This document shows positions 52,768 through 62,182 of a DNA stretch of 64,000 bases, in pieces. Source of the stretch: Caballeronia turbans. Lineage in GTDB: Bacteria > Pseudomonadota > Gammaproteobacteria > Burkholderiales > Burkholderiaceae. Position 1 is the first letter of the stretch; each line of letters begins with the position of its first letter. The translations under genes were made by a program, and so were the position numbers. The notes beneath the pieces were generated by a model. That model saw only the letters and a list, made by a program, of their open reading frames with translations, had not been told where the DNA came from and ran no database searches. The stretch covers positions 1 through 64,000 of the forward strand of contig FCOD02000033.1 in assembly GCA_001544655.2 (NCBI GenBank), given 5' to 3'.

Positions 52768-55626
52768 ATGATGAAGCAATTCCAGTCGAACTCCTATCTG
52801 TTCGGCGGTAATGCTCCGTACGTCGAAGAGTTGTACGAGCAATATCTCGATAATCCCGCGTCAGTGCCCGAGACCTGGCGAGCCTACTTCGACGCGTTGC
52901 AGAACGTGCCCGCTTCGGACGGCACGGCTCACAACGACGTGGCCCACGGCCCGATCGTCGAGTCTTTTGCCCAGCGCGCGAAGGCGAATGCCTTTCTGCC
53001 GCGTGAAAGCACTGGCGACCTCACCACCGCACGCAAGCAAGTCTACGTTCAATCGCTGATCGGGGCGTATCGCTTCCTCGGCACGCAATGGGCCAACCTC
53101 GATCCGCTCAAGCGCCGCGAGCGTCCGGCCATCCCCGAACTCGAACCCGGTTTCTACGACTTCACCGAAGCCGACATGGATCAGGTGTTCAACGCGAACA
53201 ACCTGTACTTCGGTTTCGAGCAGGCATCGCTGCGTGACATCGTGAAGGCGCTGCGCGATACGTACTGCGGCACGATCGGCGCCGAATTCATGTACATCAG
53301 CGATCCGGAACAAAAGCGCTGGTGGAAGGAGAAGCTCGAGTCGATCCGCTCGACGCCGAACTTCTCCAATGAAAAGAAGAAGCACATCCTGAATCGCCTG
53401 ACGGCGGCCGAAGGCCTCGAGCGTTTCCTTCACACCAAGTACGTCGGTCAGAAGCGCTTCTCGCTGGAAGGCGGCGAGAGCTTCATCGCGTCGATGGACG
53501 AAGTCGTGCGCCACGCCGGCAAGAGCGGCGTGCAGGAAATCGTCATCGGCATGGCGCACCGTGGGCGTCTGAACGTGCTGGTCAATACGCTCGGCAAGAT
53601 GCCGGCGGACCTCTTCGCCGAATTCGAAGGCAAGCACGTCGATGACCTGCCGGCCGGCGATGTGAAGTACCACAAGGGCTTCTCGTCGGACGTGTCGACC
53701 GAAGGCGGCCCGGTTCACCTGTCGCTCGCGTTCAATCCGTCGCACCTGGAAATCGTGAATCCGGTGGTCGAAGGTTCGGCCAAGGCGCGTATGGACCGCC
53801 GCGGCGACGAAGAAGGTCTGCAAGTGCTGCCGGTGCAAGTGCACGGCGACGCGGCCTTCGCGGGCCAGGGCGTCGTGATGGAAACGCTGAATCTCGCGCA
53901 GACGCGCGGCTACGGCACGCACGGCACGCTGCACATCGTCATCAATAACCAGATCGGCTTCACCACGTCGGACCCGCGCGATGCGCGCTCGACGCTGTAC
54001 TGCTCGGACGTCGTCAAGATGATCGAAGCGCCGGTGCTGCACGTGAACGGCGACGATCCCGAAGCCGTCGTACTCGCCACGCAGCTCGCCATCGACTTCC
54101 GCATGAAGTTCCACAAGGACGTGGTCGTCGACATCATCTGCTTCCGCAAGCTCGGCCACAACGAGCAGGACACCCCCGCGGTCACGCAGCCGCTGATGTA
54201 CAAGACCATCGCGAAGCATCCGGGCACGCGCGCCGTCTACGCGGAAAAGCTCGTGCAGCAAGGCGTGATCACGGCCGACGACGCGGACAAGTACGTCAAG
54301 GAATATCGTCAGGCGATGGACGAAGGCCATCACACGATCGATCCTGTGCTCTCGAACTACAAGAGCAAGTACGCGGTCGACTGGGTGCCGTTCCTGAACC
54401 GCAAGTGGACGGACGCGGCCGACACCGCCGTGCCGCTCGCCGAACTGAAGCGTCTCGCCGAGCGCATCACGACGATTCCCGAGAACTTCAAGGTTCACCC
54501 GCTCGTCGAGCGCGTGATCAACGACCGCCGCGCGATGGGTCTCGGCGAAGCCAAGCTCGACTGGGGCATGGGCGAGCATCTCGCGTTCGCGTCGCTGGTC
54601 GCATCGGGCTACGCCGTGCGTCTGACGGGCCAGGACTCGGGCCGCGGCACGTTCACGCACCGTCACGCCGTGCTGCACGATCAGAACCGCGAGCGCTGGA
54701 ACGACGGCACGTACATTCCGCTGCAGAACATCGCGGAAGGCCAGGCCAAGTTCACGGTGATCGATTCCGTGCTGTCCGAAGAAGCGGTGCTCGGTTTCGA
54801 GTACGGCTATTCGACGGCCGAGCCGAACACGTTCGTCGCGTGGGAAGCGCAGTTCGGCGACTTCGTGAACGGCGCGCAAGTCGTGATCGACCAGTTCATC
54901 TCGTCGGGCGAAGTGAAGTGGGGCCGCGTCTCCGGTCTCACGATGATGCTGCCGCACGGCTACGAAGGTCAGGGTCCGGAGCACTCGTCGGCGCGTATCG
55001 AGCGCTTCCTGCAACTGTGCGCGGATCACAACATGCAAGTAGTCCAGCCGACGACGCCGGCGCAGGTCTTCCATCTGCTGCGCCGTCAGATGATCCGCCT
55101 GTTCCGCAAGCCGCTCATCATCTTCACGCCGAAGTCGCTGCTGCGCCACAAGGAAGCCGTGTCGGATCTGGCGGAACTGTCGAAGGGCTCGTTCCAGCCG
55201 GTCATCGGCGAAGTGGAAGAAGGGATCGAGGCGAAGAAGGTCAAGCGTGTGATCGTGTGCTCGGGCCGCGTGTACTACGACCTCATCGCGCATCGCCGCG
55301 AAGCGAAGAGCAACGATGTCGCCATCGTGCGTATCGAGCAGCTGTATCCGTTCGCGCACAAGCAGTTCGACGCGGAACTCAAGAAATATGAGAATGCGAC
55401 CGAAGTGGTCTGGGTGCAGGACGAGCCGCAAAACCAGGGCGCCTGGTTCTACGTCGAGCACCATCTGCGCGAAGGCATGCGCGAAGGCATGAAGCTGGCC
55501 TACAGCGGCCGTCCGGCTTCGGCTTCGCCGGCGGTCGGCTACTACGCGAAGCACTACGAGCAGCAGAAGGCGCTCGTGGAAGGCGCGTTCGGCCGCCTGA
55601 AGGGCGCGCAGGTCATCGCGAAGTAA
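52768..55626 (+). CDS. odhA: 2-oxoglutarate dehydrogenase E1 component
   Basis: A 952-residue thiamine-diphosphate enzyme that decarboxylates 2-oxoglutarate in the citric acid cycle. The conserved N-terminal segment FGGNAPYVEELYEQYL, the HRGRLNVLVN region, the TPP-binding GD...NNQIGFTT region and the histidine-rich SARIERFLQLCADHN segment are present. Length agrees with SucA. ATG 52768 is followed directly by a second ATG; AAAGGTGAG lies upstream. First gene of odhA-odhB-lpd. Confidence 0.97.
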   Translation: MMKQFQSNSYLFGGNAPYVEELYEQYLDNPASVPETWRAYFDALQNVPASDGTAHNDVAHGPIVESFAQRAKANAFLPRESTGDLTTARKQVYVQSLIGAYRFLGTQWANLDPLKRRERPAIPELEPGFYDFTEADMDQVFNANNLYFGFEQASLRDIVKALRDTYCGTIGAEFMYISDPEQKRWWKEKLESIRSTPNFSNEKKKHILNRLTAAEGLERFLHTKYVGQKRFSLEGGESFIASMDEVVRHAGKSGVQEIVIGMAHRGRLNVLVNTLGKMPADLFAEFEGKHVDDLPAGDVKYHKGFSSDVSTEGGPVHLSLAFNPSHLEIVNPVVEGSAKARMDRRGDEEGLQVLPVQVHGDAAFAGQGVVMETLNLAQTRGYGTHGTLHIVINNQIGFTTSDPRDARSTLYCSDVVKMIEAPVLHVNGDDPEAVVLATQLAIDFRMKFHKDVVVDIICFRKLGHNEQDTPAVTQPLMYKTIAKHPGTRAVYAEKLVQQGVITADDADKYVKEYRQAMDEGHHTIDPVLSNYKSKYAVDWVPFLNRKWTDAADTAVPLAELKRLAERITTIPENFKVHPLVERVINDRRAMGLGEAKLDWGMGEHLAFASLVASGYAVRLTGQDSGRGTFTHRHAVLHDQNRERWNDGTYIPLQNIAEGQAKFTVIDSVLSEEAVLGFEYGYSTAEPNTFVAWEAQFGDFVNGAQVVIDQFISSGEVKWGRVSGLTMMLPHGYEGQGPEHSSARIERFLQLCADHNMQVVQPTTPAQVFHLLRRQMIRLFRKPLIIFTPKSLLRHKEAVSDLAELSKGSFQPVIGEVEEGIEAKKVKRVIVCSGRVYYDLIAHRREAKSNDVAIVRIEQLYPFAHKQFDAELKKYENATEVVWVQDEPQNQGAWFYVEHHLREGMREGMKLAYSGRPASASPAVGYYAKHYEQQKALVEGAFGRLKGAQVIAK

Positions 55627-55639
55627 TCAACGCTTGAGA

Positions 55640-55667
55640 GACCGGGCGCGCGCGCCGCAGCCCGGTC
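55640..55667 (+). other. Hairpin between odhA and odhB
   Basis: GACCGGGC (55640-55647) and GCCCGGTC (55660-55667) form an 8-bp stem around 12 GC-rich bases in the 83-bp gap. There is no T run, so mRNA stabilisation or processing is more likely than termination. Confidence 0.6.
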
Positions 55668-55709
55668 CCGACGCTCGAACACACAGACACGCATTAGGAC
55701 AATACAGAA

Positions 55710-57008
55710 ATGGCTATCGTAGAAGTCAAGGTTCCCCAGCTTTCCGAGTCGGTCTCGGAAGCGACCATGCTGCAATGGAAGAAGAAGCCGGGCGAAGCTG
55801 TCGCCCAGGACGAAATCCTCATCGAAATCGAAACCGACAAGGTCGTGCTCGAAGTGCCCGCGCCGTCCGCTGGCGTGCTCGCGCAAGTGATCAAGCACGA
55901 CGGCGATATCGTCGCCGCCGACGAAATCATCGCGAAGATCGACACCGAAGCGAAAGCGGGCGAAGCCGTCGCCGCTGCCGGCGACTCCGAAGTGAAACCC
56001 GCGCCCGTAGCTGAAGCGGCCGCCGCGACGGCAGCTCCCGCAGTCGCGCAGGCATCGGCGGGTTCGACCGGTGGTGCAGCATCGCCCGCGGCGACGAAGA
56101 TTCTGGCCGAGAAGGGCGTGTCGGCGGATCAGGTTTCCGGCTCGGGTCGTGACGGCCGCATCACGAAGGGCGACGCGCTCGCCGCTTCGGCGTCCGCACC
56201 CGCCGCCAAGGCTGCCGCGCCGGCTCCGGCCGCCGCGCCCGCGCGCGCCGCCAAGCCCTCGCTGCCGCAAGTTTCGGCGCCGGCATCGGCGGATCAATGG
56301 CTCAAGGACCGTCCGGAACAGCGCGTGCCGATGTCGCGTCTGCGCGCGCGTATCGCCGAGCGTCTGCTCGAATCGCAGCAAACCAACGCCATCCTGACGA
56401 CGTTCAACGAAGTCAACATGGCGCCCGTCATGGATCTGCGCAACAAGTACAAGGATCGCTTCGAGAAGGAACACGGCGTGAAGCTCGGCTTCATGTCGTT
56501 CTTCGTGAAGGCCGCCGTGCACGCGCTGAAGAAGTTCCCGCTCGTGAACGCTTCGATCGACGGTAACGACATCGTTTATCACGGCTACTTCGACATCGGT
56601 ATCGCGGTCGGTTCGCCGCGCGGTCTGGTGGTGCCGATCCTGCGTAATGCCGATCAAATGAGCCTCGCCGACATCGAGAAGAAGATCGCCGAATTCGGCC
56701 AGAAAGCGAAGGACGGCAAGCTGTCGATCGAAGAAATGACCGGCGGCACGTTCTCCATCTCGAACGGCGGCGTGTTCGGCTCCATGCTGTCGACGCCGAT
56801 CATCAACCCGCCGCAGTCCGCGATTCTCGGCGTGCATGCCACGAAGGAACGCGCGGTCGTGGAGAACGGCCAGATCGTGATCCGCCCGATGAACTACCTC
56901 GCGCTGTCGTACGACCACCGCATCATCGACGGCCGCGAAGCCGTGCTGTCGCTCGTCGCGATGAAGGACGCGCTGGAAGATCCGGCCCGTCTGCTGTTGG
57001 ACCTGTAA
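55710..57008 (+). CDS. odhB: Dihydrolipoyl succinyltransferase (E2)
   Basis: 432 residues. The N-terminal lipoyl domain carries the lipoylated lysine in [11 protein letters not shown] (near residue 43). An Ala/Pro linker (about 85-130) leads to the E3-binding domain ([20 protein letters not shown]) and a second linker before the catalytic domain ending [13 protein letters not shown] (H-x3-D-G active site). It transfers succinyl groups to CoA. One lipoyl domain and the operon position favour the 2-oxoglutarate complex over pyruvate dehydrogenase. Confidence 0.97.
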   Translation: MAIVEVKVPQLSESVSEATMLQWKKKPGEAVAQDEILIEIETDKVVLEVPAPSAGVLAQVIKHDGDIVAADEIIAKIDTEAKAGEAVAAAGDSEVKPAPVAEAAAATAAPAVAQASAGSTGGAASPAATKILAEKGVSADQVSGSGRDGRITKGDALAASASAPAAKAAAPAPAAAPARAAKPSLPQVSAPASADQWLKDRPEQRVPMSRLRARIAERLLESQQTNAILTTFNEVNMAPVMDLRNKYKDRFEKEHGVKLGFMSFFVKAAVHALKKFPLVNASIDGNDIVYHGYFDIGIAVGSPRGLVVPILRNADQMSLADIEKKIAEFGQKAKDGKLSIEEMTGGTFSISNGGVFGSMLSTPIINPPQSAILGVHATKERAVVENGQIVIRPMNYLALSYDHRIIDGREAVLSLVAMKDALEDPARLLLDL

Positions 57009-57023
57009 GAACTCAGTGCCTTC

Positions 57024-57050
57024 GATGCGCGCGATAGGCTCGCGCGCATC
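57024..57050 (+). other. Hairpin between odhB and lpdA
   Basis: GATGCGCGCGA (57024-57034), loop TAGGC, TCGCGCGCATC (57040-57050): an 11-bp perfect stem in an 86-bp gap, without a T run. Confidence 0.65.
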
Positions 57051-57094
57051 GCATGAGGCTGCTCCGCATGAGCGGAGATAGACCAAGGAAAGTC

Positions 57095-58525
57095 ATGTCC
57101 AAAGAATTTGATGTCGTCGTGATCGGCGCGGGCCCTGGCGGCTATATCGCGGCGATTCGCGCAGCGCAGCTCGGCAAGACGGTTGCGTGTATCGAGAAGT
57201 GGAAGAATCCGGCCGGCGCGCTGAAGCTCGGCGGAACGTGCCTGAACGTGGGCTGCATTCCGTCGAAGGCGCTGCTCGCGTCGTCGGAAGAATTCGAGAA
57301 TGCGTCGAAGCATCTGGCCGATCACGGCATCAGCGTGTCGGATGTGAAGCTCGATGTGTCGAAGATGCTCGCCCGCAAGGACGGCATCGTCGAGAAGATG
57401 ACGAAGGGCATCGAGTTCCTGTTCCGCAAGAACAAGATCACGTGGCTCAAGGGCCACGGCAAGTTCACGGGCAAGAACAACGCCGGCGTGCAGATCGAAG
57501 TCTCGGGCGAAGGCGCGACGGAAGTCGTTACGGCGAAGAACGTCATCATCGCGACGGGCTCGAAGGCACGTCATCTGCCGAACATTCCGGTGGACAACAC
57601 GTTGATCGCCGACAACGAAGGCGCGCTCTCGTTCGACTCGGTGCCGAAGAAGCTCGCCGTGATCGGCGCGGGCGTGATCGGTCTGGAACTCGGCTCGGTG
57701 TGGCGTCGTCTGGGTGCGGACGTGACCGTGCTCGAAGCGCTGCCGCAATTTCTCGGCGCCGCCGACGAAGCCCTCGCCAAGGAAGCTGCGAAGCAGTTCA
57801 AGAAGCAGGGCCTCGACATTCACCTCGGCGTGAAAATCGGCGATGTGAAGACGACGGGCAACGGCGTGTCGATCGCTTACACGGATAACGCGGGCAACGC
57901 GCAAACGCTGGAAGCGGACCGCCTGATCGTGTCGATCGGCCGCGTGCCGAACACCGATAACCTCGGTCTGGAAGCGATCGGCCTGAAGGCCAACGAGCGC
58001 GGTTTCATCGACGTCGACGATCATTGCGCGACGAGCGTGCCGAACGTGTACGCAATCGGCGACGTCGTGCGCGGCCCGATGCTCGCGCACAAGGCGGAAG
58101 ACGAGGGCGTGGCGGTGGCGGAGATCATCGATGGTCAGAAGCCGCACATCGACTACAACTGCGTTCCGTGGGTCATCTACACGGAACCGGAAATCGCGTG
58201 GGTCGGCAAGACCGAACAGCAGCTCAAGGCCGAAGGCCGCGAGTACAAGACCGGCCAGTTCCCGATGATGGCCAACGGCCGCGCATTGGGCATCGGCAAG
58301 GCTGAAGGCTTCGTCAAGATGATCGCGGACGCGAAGACCGACGAAATCCTCGGCGTGCACGTGATCGCCGCCGACGCGTCGGATCTGATCGCGGAAGCGG
58401 TCGTCGCGATGGAGTTCAAGGCGGCGTCGGAAGACATCGGCCGTATTTGCCATCCGCATCCGTCGCTGTCGGAAGTGATGCGCGAAGCGGCGCTGGCCGT
58501 CGACAAGCGCGCGCTGAACATGTAA
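57095..58525 (+). CDS. lpdA: Dihydrolipoyl dehydrogenase (E3)
   Basis: A 476-residue flavoprotein that reoxidises the lipoyl group of E2. FAD motif VVVIGAGPGGYIAAIRA, redox-active disulfide GGTCLNVGCIPSK, NAD motif VIGAGVIGLELGSV, and the C-terminal catalytic His-Glu in HPHPSLSE are all present. The start is ATG 57095 (AAGGAA upstream); an upstream ATG in frame lacks a ribosome site. Third gene of the odh operon; the protein may also serve other dehydrogenase complexes. Confidence 0.97.
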   Translation: MSKEFDVVVIGAGPGGYIAAIRAAQLGKTVACIEKWKNPAGALKLGGTCLNVGCIPSKALLASSEEFENASKHLADHGISVSDVKLDVSKMLARKDGIVEKMTKGIEFLFRKNKITWLKGHGKFTGKNNAGVQIEVSGEGATEVVTAKNVIIATGSKARHLPNIPVDNTLIADNEGALSFDSVPKKLAVIGAGVIGLELGSVWRRLGADVTVLEALPQFLGAADEALAKEAAKQFKKQGLDIHLGVKIGDVKTTGNGVSIAYTDNAGNAQTLEADRLIVSIGRVPNTDNLGLEAIGLKANERGFIDVDDHCATSVPNVYAIGDVVRGPMLAHKAEDEGVAVAEIIDGQKPHIDYNCVPWVIYTEPEIAWVGKTEQQLKAEGREYKTGQFPMMANGRALGIGKAEGFVKMIADAKTDEILGVHVIAADASDLIAEAVVAMEFKAASEDIGRICHPHPSLSEVMREAALAVDKRALNM

Positions 58526-58557
58526 GAAGCTCGGCTTCGGGCAGTAAGGCATCGCAC

Positions 58558-58591
58558 ACGAAGGCGAGCGGATGAAACCGCTCGCCTTCGT
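58558..58591 (+). other. Hairpin between lpdA and zapE
   Basis: ACGAAGGCGAGCGG (58558-58571), loop ATGAAA, CCGCTCGCCTTCGT (58578-58591): a 14-bp perfect stem 33 bp after lpdA. It lacks a clear T run, so it could be a weak terminator or a processing and stability element. Confidence 0.7.
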
Positions 58592-58609
58592 CACTTCATA
58601 CGGCAGAAG

Positions 58610-59707
58610 ATGAACGTCACCGAATACTACGAAAGCGAACTGCGCACGCGGGGTTATCAATCGGATGAGGCGCAGCTCGCGGCGGTCGCGCGCCTGCAGC
58701 GCTGCTACGAGGAGTGGGTCGCCTACAAGGGCCGCCGCTCCAACGCGCTCAAGAAGTTTCTCGTGCGTCCGGACCTGCCGCGCGGTGTCTACCTGTGGGG
58801 CGGCGTCGGGCGCGGCAAGAGCTTTTTGATGGACAGCTTCTATGCCGTCGTGCCCGTGCAGCGCAAAACGCGCCTGCATTTTCACGAGTTCATGCGCGAG
58901 GTGCATCGCGAGCTGGAAGAGCTGAAAGGGCAGGCCGATCCGCTCGACGAACTCGCGAAACGCATCGCCAAGCGTTTCAGATTGATCTGCTTCGACGAAT
59001 TCCATGTCTCGGATATCGCCGACGCGATGATTCTCTATCGCCTGCTCGACCGCCTCTTCAAGAACGGCGTGCAGTTCGTGATGACGTCCAATTACCAGCC
59101 GGACACGCTGTATCCGGAAGGGCTGCATCGCGATCGTCTTCTGCCTGCGATCGAGCTCATCAAGGAACATCTCGACGTGCTCAACGTCGACGCCGGCACC
59201 GACTACCGCAAGCGCACGCTGTCGCAGGTGAAGGCGTATCACACGCCGCTCGGGGCGGCGGCGAGCGAGGCGTTGCGCGCGGACTACGCAAAGCTCGCGG
59301 CCGTCCCCGACGAAAGCCCGATCCTGCACATCGAAAAGCGCGAGATCAAGGCGCTGCGCCGTGCCGACGGCGTCGTGTGGTTCGACTTCGCGACGCTCTG
59401 CGGCGGGCCGCGCTCGCAGAACGACTATCTGGAACTGTCGAACCGGTTTCATGCGGTGATCTTGTCGGACGTACCGCAGATGACGCCACGCATGGCGTCC
59501 GAGGCGCGTCGCTTCACGTGGCTCATCGATGTGTTCTATGACCACAAGGTGAAGCTGCTGATGTCGGCAGCCGTGCCCGCGGAAGAGCTGTACGTGGAAG
59601 GGCCCATGGCCAACGAATTCGCGCGCACGGTGTCGCGCATCATCGAGATGCAGTCGAAGGAGTATCTCGAGGCGCCACGGCGCGTCGCGGATATTTCGCT
59701 TACCTAA
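58610..59707 (+). CDS. zapE: Cell division ATPase ZapE (AFG1 family)
   Basis: A 365-residue P-loop ATPase. Walker A is GGVGRGKSFLMDSF, Walker B is LICFDEFHV, and the family segments VFVMTSNYQPD-like (VQFVMTSNYQPDTLYPEG, given in part) and FDFATLCGGPRSQNDYL-like are present. ZapE associates with the FtsZ ring in E. coli under low oxygen; the eukaryotic homologue Afg1 acts in mitochondria. It follows lpdA by 84 bp and may be cotranscribed with the odh genes. Confidence 0.94.
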   Translation: MNVTEYYESELRTRGYQSDEAQLAAVARLQRCYEEWVAYKGRRSNALKKFLVRPDLPRGVYLWGGVGRGKSFLMDSFYAVVPVQRKTRLHFHEFMREVHRELEELKGQADPLDELAKRIAKRFRLICFDEFHVSDIADAMILYRLLDRLFKNGVQFVMTSNYQPDTLYPEGLHRDRLLPAIELIKEHLDVLNVDAGTDYRKRTLSQVKAYHTPLGAAASEALRADYAKLAAVPDESPILHIEKREIKALRRADGVVWFDFATLCGGPRSQNDYLELSNRFHAVILSDVPQMTPRMASEARRFTWLIDVFYDHKVKLLMSAAVPAEELYVEGPMANEFARTVSRIIEMQSKEYLEAPRRVADISLT

Positions 59708-59850
59708 TACGAGTATCAAAAATCTGCGATAGGCCAATCGGCATAAGGCTTTGGTGGCTATTTCAAGATTCGGATCACTCCGATTTGCCGGCTTTCGGGT
59801 ACTCGGTATCGTCGATGCCGGTTATGAGTCAGCAAATTGGAGAAATTACC

Positions 59851-60243
59851 GTGAAGCCCTACCGCGACATGTCCGACGAAGAATGGCAGATGGTCGCACC
59901 GCTGCTTCCCGAACTGCGCCCCCGTCTGGAACTGCGGGGCCGGCCGCTCGCCAACACCCGCGCCGTGCTCAACGGTGTGCTCTGGGTGATGTACAGCGGC
60001 GCGTCGTGGTCCACGCTGCCACGCAAGTATCCGTCGTATCAGACGTGCCACCGGCGTTTCAAGACATGGCACGAATCGGGCGTCCTGTTGCGCGTGATGA
60101 CACAGTTGTTCGGGCCGGCCGGAGAATCGCTTTATGCGTTGATGACATCCCGCATGCGCGTGCCGCCGGAGTTCAAGCTCGAGAGCGCTGAGTTGCCTGT
60201 AGTAGTGCAAGCGGACGAGGCGCACCAGCGTCGCGCCGCATGA
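59851..60243 (+). CDS. Stand-alone DUF4096 (IS5-type transposase N-terminus-like) protein
   Basis: About 130 residues from GTG 59851, which has TTGGAG well placed; ATG 59824 in the same frame would add 9 residues. The DUF4096 core reads MSDEEWQMVAPLLP, RGRPLAN, NGVLWVMYSGASWSTLP, KYPSYQTCHRRF. It parallels the protein at 32091-32492 in motif order and spacing. No DDE domain follows, the tail differs, and I found no inverted terminal repeats. It has its own terminator, which hints at a retained, functional gene rather than decay. Confidence 0.75.
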   Translation: MKPYRDMSDEEWQMVAPLLPELRPRLELRGRPLANTRAVLNGVLWVMYSGASWSTLPRKYPSYQTCHRRFKTWHESGVLLRVMTQLFGPAGESLYALMTSRMRVPPEFKLESAELPVVVQADEAHQRRAA

Positions 60244-60269
60244 TCGACTCGGGCGCACGCGCGAAATGA

Positions 60270-60316
60270 ACAAAGCCGGTCGCAGACACACCTCTTCGAG
60301 CGGCTTTGTGCTTTTT
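60270..60316 (+). terminator. Terminator after the second DUF4096 gene
   Basis: ACAAAGCCG (60270-60278) and CGGCTTTGT (60301-60309) form a 9-bp stem around a 22-base loop, followed by GC and five T (60312-60316). Confidence 0.7.
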
Positions 60317-60321
60317 GAAAC

Positions 60322-60786
60322 CTATTGCTGACGCAGCCAGGTCTGCGAACGCCCCAGTAACGACACGCCGATATACCCTCGCACGACGAGCTTCTGCCCG
60401 CCGTCTTCCATCTTCATCCTGCACTTGTAGAGCTTGCCGCTCTCGGGGTCGAGAATCTGGCCGCCGTCCCACGCATCGCCGTTCTGCCGCATGCCGGTGA
60501 TGATCGTCATTCCCTTGACCAACTGATCCTTGCGCTCGTCGGTGCAGGCCGTGCAGCGGCGGTCGGGATGATCGAACTCGCCGATACCGCGCACGACTTT
60601 GCCGGACAACTGGCCGCTGCCGTCGTCGACGATCTGGATGATCGCTTTCGGCTTGCCGGTCTGATCGTCGATGGTTTGCCAGGTGCCGACGGGCGTTGCC
60701 GCTTGTGCAAAAACGCTCATGGCAAAGATGGCGCAAAGCGCGCCGAGCGTCACCCGCGCGCCGCGCGAGCCGATGGAACGGGTCAT
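60322..60786 (-). CDS. DUF2147 exported protein
   Basis: 154 residues. A Sec signal (about 1-29, ending FAQAA) precedes a DUF2147 domain: VGTWQTIDDQTGKPKAIIQI, GKVV and the C-terminal GYIGVSLLGRSQTW, with two cysteines in RRCTACTDERK that could form a disulfide. Members are lipocalin-like small periplasmic proteins of unknown function, often linked to carbon or storage metabolism. CAAGGAGA precedes the ATG 60786. Downstream of surE on the same strand, with 88 bp between them. Confidence 0.87.
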   Translation of the reverse strand: MTRSIGSRGARVTLGALCAIFAMSVFAQAATPVGTWQTIDDQTGKPKAIIQIVDDGSGQLSGKVVRGIGEFDHPDRRCTACTDERKDQLVKGMTIITGMRQNGDAWDGGQILDPESGKLYKCRMKMEDGGQKLVVRGYIGVSLLGRSQTWLRQQ

Positions 60787-60874
60787 GTCGTCTCCTTGTC
60801 GTGATCGCCCGAGCATACGAGAAAGCGATCGATCCCGTCTGGGAGGAAACGTTCTAGCGGCGCGCATTCACCAC

Positions 60875-61663
60875 TCAGGCGCCGCCTTTCAGACCCGCTT
60901 CGAGTGTCGCGAAAGTGCGCTCGTCGGTGCGATCGAAATGCAGCGGCGTGACCGAGACGCGGCCGGACGCGACCACCGCGGTTTCACTATCGGGCGAATT
61001 CGGGCGCGGGCCGCGCTGAAAGCGCAGCCAGTGATATTCGATGCCGCGCGGATCGACGAGCGGCAGCACATCGATGCCTTCCACGAGGCCGACGCCTTGC
61101 CGCGTCACGGTGAGCGGACCGGCGGCGGGCGCGTCGCAATCGGGGAAGTTGACGTTCAGGCAGGTGGGCGCATCGTGGGAGATCGCGAGCAACTGGCGGA
61201 TCACGCCCGGCGCGAGCGCGCGCGCCGTATCCCAGCGCACGTTCTCGCGATCGGTGAACGCCTGGCTGAGCGCGATCGACGGCAGGCCGAGCAGCAGGCC
61301 CGTCATGGCGGCGCCCACGGTGCCGGAGAACATCGTCTCCACGCCGAGATTCGCGCCGCGGTTGATGCCGGAGAGCACGAGCGTCGGCGGCGCGTCTTTC
61401 ATGATATGACGCGCGCCCATGACGACGCAGTCGCCCGGCGTGCCCTGCACGCCGTAGCGCCGCTCGCCCTGGCGCGACACGCGCAATGGCGAATGCAGGC
61501 TGATGGAGTGCGACGTGCCGCTCTGATCGTGCTCGGGTGCGATGACCCAGACTTCGTGCGCGAGTTCGGCGGCGACCGCTTCCAGCACGGCGAGGCCGGG
61601 CGCGTCGATGCCGTCGTCGTTGGTGATGAGGACACGCTGCACGATGGGTGAGAGGGCGGACAT
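60875..61663 (-). CDS. surE: 5'/3'-nucleotidase SurE
   Basis: 262 residues. The catalytic metal-binding motif RVLITNDDGIDAPG is at the N-terminus, with APEHDQSGTSHS (phosphate site) and LSGINRGANLG also intact. It hydrolyses nucleoside 5'- and 3'-monophosphates and short polyphosphate. The usual neighbours pcm, nlpD and rpoS are absent, so this could be a second SurE paralogue or a relocated sole copy. AAGGAG precedes the ATG. Confidence 0.9.
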   Translation of the reverse strand: MSALSPIVQRVLITNDDGIDAPGLAVLEAVAAELAHEVWVIAPEHDQSGTSHSISLHSPLRVSRQGERRYGVQGTPGDCVVMGARHIMKDAPPTLVLSGINRGANLGVETMFSGTVGAAMTGLLLGLPSIALSQAFTDRENVRWDTARALAPGVIRQLLAISHDAPTCLNVNFPDCDAPAAGPLTVTRQGVGLVEGIDVLPLVDPRGIEYHWLRFQRGPRPNSPDSETAVVASGRVSVTPLHFDRTDERTFATLEAGLKGGA

Positions 61664-61745
61664 CGCGAATCACTCCTTGGTCGATGATGAAAAGTATCGA
61701 CCGATTATTACAGAGTTCGCGTGGTCGGGTCCGCGGCCCGACGCC

Positions 61746-61988
61746 TTACCTGACGCCCAGGCCGCGCAGCACGGCGTTGCCGTCCTCGGTGAGACGCACT
61801 TTCGGCGCACCGGTATCGGGCGACACGATCTCGACATAGCCGTATTCCTGCAACGAAGCAACGTCGGGCGTCGCGGCCATCGCGTCGATAGGCGCGTGCA
61901 ACAGCAACAGCAGTGTGGCGATTTCGTGATGGCTCAGAAGCCTTTTGATGGCTCGCACGGGTGCGGAGGCCGGACGGCGGAGGTTCAT
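61746..61988 (-). CDS. Small orphan, possible winged-helix protein
   Basis: 80 residues with a basic N-terminus (RRPASAPVRAIKR), a helical stretch (SHHEIATLLLLLHAP) and a C-terminal LQEYGYVEIVSPDTGAPKVR then LTEDGNAVLRGL, which resembles the recognition-wing end of a MarR-type domain. GAGGA precedes the ATG. No family is recognised. It lies upstream of surE on the same strand but with an 82-bp gap. The 194 bp upstream to the DUF1571 gene contain no gene I can support. Confidence 0.62.
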   Translation of the reverse strand: MNLRRPASAPVRAIKRLLSHHEIATLLLLLHAPIDAMAATPDVASLQEYGYVEIVSPDTGAPKVRLTEDGNAVLRGLGVR

Positions 61989-62182
61989 GAAAGATGTCCT
62001 CAGGTTTGCATGACGATGTGCGGCGCTCCCGGCTACTGCCTGCGCGCGGATCTTGATGTCGATGGAGTGCGGGCAGGTTATCGGCCGACTCTTAGGCGAA
62101 ACTTAAAAATGGGCGGCGCGCGGTGCGACGCGTTGTTACATTCGATGTCACGAAATCAGCGGGCATTTCATTGGCGTGCCGA

